Shown here: positions 62,303 through 64,000 of the stretch, one piece after another
Layout of the letters: each line of letters opens with the position of its first letter
Position numbering within the stretch: position 1 is the stretch's first letter
NCBI GenBank assembly: GCA_050290225.1
Contig: JBNKHG010000051.1
Coordinates: forward strand, 1-64,000
DNA length: 64,000 nucleotides
Direction of reading: 5' to 3'
From: JBNKHG01 sp050290225
Lineage (GTDB): Bacteria > Pseudomonadota > Gammaproteobacteria > Pseudomonadales > Cellvibrionaceae
Notes under the pieces: generated by a model
What the model was told of the DNA's origin: nothing
The model's input: only the letters and a program-made list of their open reading frames with translations
Databases searched by the model: none
Position numbers and translations under genes: made by a program

Positions 62303-63727
62303 ATGAGCGATTTCGGATTGATTATTAATGGCGGGCGTGTGGTTACCAGCGAAAGCTTCGATGTGATCAACCCTGCGACCGAAGAGTTGGTGGCCAAGTG
62401 CCCCAAGGCCGACGCGACCCATGTGGACCAGGCGGTGGCGGCGGCGCGCGCCGCCTTCGAGACGTGGAGTCAGGTCAGCGATGCCGAGCGCAAGGCAGCC
62501 ATCCACAAAATCGGCGATTTGCTCGAATCGCACAGCTCCGAACTCGCGGGTATTGTTACCGAAGAGCAGGGTAAACCCCTGCAGGGCTTTGGCGGTATGG
62601 GCTCCGGGTTTGAACTGGGTGGCGCCGTCGCCTGGTGCCGTTTTACGGCGGAGCTTGAGTTGCCGGTGAAGGTGATTCAGGACGACGACACCATGCGCGT
62701 GGAGCTGCACCGCAAGCCCCTGGGGGTGGTGGGATCTATCACGCCCTGGAACTGGCCGCTCATGATCGCGATCTGGCATGTGATTCCCGCCATTCGCTGC
62801 GGCAATACAGTGGTCGTCAAACCCTCGCCCTATACCCCCCTGTCGACCCTGCGGTTTGTCGAGTTGGCCAACCAGGTGTTGCCGGCCGGTGTGTTGAACA
62901 TTGTCACCGGTACCGATGAGTTGGGTCCGGTGATGACGGCGCACCCGGGTATCGACAAGATCGTCTTTACCGGTTCAACCGCCACCGGCAGGAAAATCAT
63001 GCAGAGTGCCGCCGGCAACCTTAAGCGCCTCACCCTGGAGCTGGGTGGCAACGATGCCGGAATCGTGTTGCCGGATGCGGATGTACAGGCGGTGGCACCG
63101 GGTATCTTTGGTTCCGCCTTTATCAATGCCGGCCAGACCTGTGCCGCTCTCAAGCGCCTCTATGTGCACGAATCCCAGTACGAGGAGATGTGCCAAGCCC
63201 TCAAGGGAATTGCCGAGAGCGTGACGGTGGGTAACGGCTTGGATGAGGGCATGGACTTCGGTCCGGTACAAAACCGATCCCAGCTTAACAAGGTGCTGGA
63301 ACTGGCGGAGGATGCCAGGGCCAGCGGTGCACGCTTTATTACCGGAGGCAAGCAGCCTCAAGGCGCCGGTTATTTTTACCCGGTCACGCTGGTGGCGGAT
63401 GTGACCGACGGTTGCCGGCTGGTGGATGAAGAGCCCTTTGGTCCCATCTTGCCGATTATCAAATACACCGACCTCGACGAAGTGATCCGCCGTGCCAACC
63501 ACAGCGACAACGGCCTCGGTGGTTCCCTCTGGTCCAGCGATGTGGAAAAGGCCGCACAGTTGGCCAATCGCCTGGAGTGTGGCAGCGTCTGGATCAACAA
63601 TCACGGTGCCATCCAGCCCAATGTGCCCTTTGGCGGTGTCAAGCAGTCCGGGATCGGGGTGGAATTCTCCACTGAAGGGCTGGAGGAATACACCTCTATA
63701 CAATCGGTGTTCATCCCGAAGAAGTAG
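62303..63727 (+). CDS. NAD(P)-dependent aldehyde dehydrogenase
   Basis: 474 residues. Cofactor-binding fingerprint GSITPWNWPLMIAIWHVIPA, catalytic Glu in LELGGNDAGIVL near 250, catalytic Cys in NAGQTCAALKRLYV near 283, and the C-terminal EEPFGPILPIIKY and NNHGAIQPNVPFGGVKQSG. It oxidises an aldehyde to the acid. Neighbours suggest an aromatic or amine-derived aldehyde such as phenylacetaldehyde, but specificity is not readable. ATG has GGAGAACAACC upstream. Confidence 0.93.
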   Translation: MSDFGLIINGGRVVTSESFDVINPATEELVAKCPKADATHVDQAVAAARAAFETWSQVSDAERKAAIHKIGDLLESHSSELAGIVTEEQGKPLQGFGGMGSGFELGGAVAWCRFTAELELPVKVIQDDDTMRVELHRKPLGVVGSITPWNWPLMIAIWHVIPAIRCGNTVVVKPSPYTPLSTLRFVELANQVLPAGVLNIVTGTDELGPVMTAHPGIDKIVFTGSTATGRKIMQSAAGNLKRLTLELGGNDAGIVLPDADVQAVAPGIFGSAFINAGQTCAALKRLYVHESQYEEMCQALKGIAESVTVGNGLDEGMDFGPVQNRSQLNKVLELAEDARASGARFITGGKQPQGAGYFYPVTLVADVTDGCRLVDEEPFGPILPIIKYTDLDEVIRRANHSDNGLGGSLWSSDVEKAAQLANRLECGSVWINNHGAIQPNVPFGGVKQSGIGVEFSTEGLEEYTSIQSVFIPKK

Positions 63728-63831
63728 AAGTGCTAAGCTTTTAAAACCAGCGCTGATAACAAGTTGTACTAATAGGGCTTCCGGTAATGCTCATGGGTAA
63801 GATTCCGGAAGGCCAAGGATGAGAAATAACA

Positions 63832-64000
63832 ATGCGTTCAATGCCATGTCTCCGCCGAGCCTCCCTTGTGACCGCGTTACTTTTCCTCGGTGGCCTGCTG
63901 CCGTGCCTGGGAGGGCAGGCACTTGCCGCCACAGGGGAAAAATCGCCCCAGCCACCGCCCCTGCCGATTGAAGAGATCGGTCGTGTGAAAACACTGCCCG
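63832..64000 (+). CDS. Start of an exported protein, cut by the window edge
   Basis: 56 visible residues. Signal peptide MRSMPCLRRASLVTALLFLG to about residue 33 (QALA), then PPLPIEEIGRVKTLP. The ATG at 63832 has AAGGA upstream. The mature start is reminiscent of the beta-propeller heavy chain of periplasmic amine dehydrogenases, which would fit an adjacent aldehyde dehydrogenase, but the visible piece is too short to claim that. Confidence 0.5.
   Translation, partial: MRSMPCLRRASLVTALLFLGGLLPCLGGQALAATGEKSPQPPPLPIEEIGRVKTLP

Overview
The window is a chromosomal segment of a Gram-negative, TonB-receptor-rich bacterium, most likely a marine-type gammaproteobacterium of the Cellvibrionales kind (Halieaceae, Spongiibacteraceae or relatives). 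That placement is inferred from five complete TonB-dependent receptors (TBDRs), a LacI/TBDR/MFS/GH13 sugar locus, an ECF sigma/FecR/TBDR relay, several LuxR-type regulators and a style of aromatic amino-acid catabolism. No rRNA, tRNA or CRISPR array was recognised. Most of the window is GC-rich; two segments (about 12.5-16.4 kb and 40.3-47.3 kb) are visibly more AT-rich and look acquired.

Layout. 0-3 kb: tail of an ISL3-type transposase, a CPA1 antiporter, a LysR and a TetR regulator. 3.1-17.9 kb: a malto-oligosaccharide locus (alpha-glucosidase, divergent TBDR, MFS sugar transporter, secreted alpha-amylase, LacI regulator). It carries a mirrored pair of LacI-type operators and is bracketed by about 55-bp direct repeats. 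A 5.4-kb insert splits its convergent amylase/lacI end, is flanked by a 145-bp direct duplication, and holds a CHASE2 protein, a small exported protein and an M48 metalloprotease with a peptidoglycan-binding domain. 17.7-27 kb: a MITE-like element, an acetate-type sodium symporter with its DUF485 partner, a TBDR, and an ECF sigma/FecR/STN-TBDR operon.

27-40 kb: aromatic-compound and amino-acid catabolism. It has phenylacetate-CoA ligase with an unexpected C-terminal globin domain, PaaZ, an EthD-like protein, a LysR divergent from 4-hydroxyphenylpyruvate dioxygenase, an aromatic aminotransferase, the AzlCD exporter, PEP synthase and a DUF488 protein. 40-47 kb: an AT-rich island with two LuxR-type regulators, a cytochrome P450 and a TBDR, then a graveyard of IS630, group II intron and other remnants. 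47-54 kb: Leu/Phe dehydrogenase, a small protein with a double-glycine leader, an Lrp regulator and a large indolepyruvate ferredoxin oxidoreductase. 53.6-55.1 kb: a scar with a TBDR tail, a frameshifted REP-associated transposase and a truncated miaB. 55-64 kb: LuxR regulator, alpha/beta hydrolase, a large unknown lipoprotein, a psd fragment, a TBDR, an aldehyde dehydrogenase and the start of an exported protein.

Taken together the genes describe a heterotroph that imports starch-derived glucans and other large substrates through TBDRs, and degrades Phe/Tyr/branched-chain amino acids and phenylacetate to central intermediates, with PEP synthase supplying gluconeogenesis.
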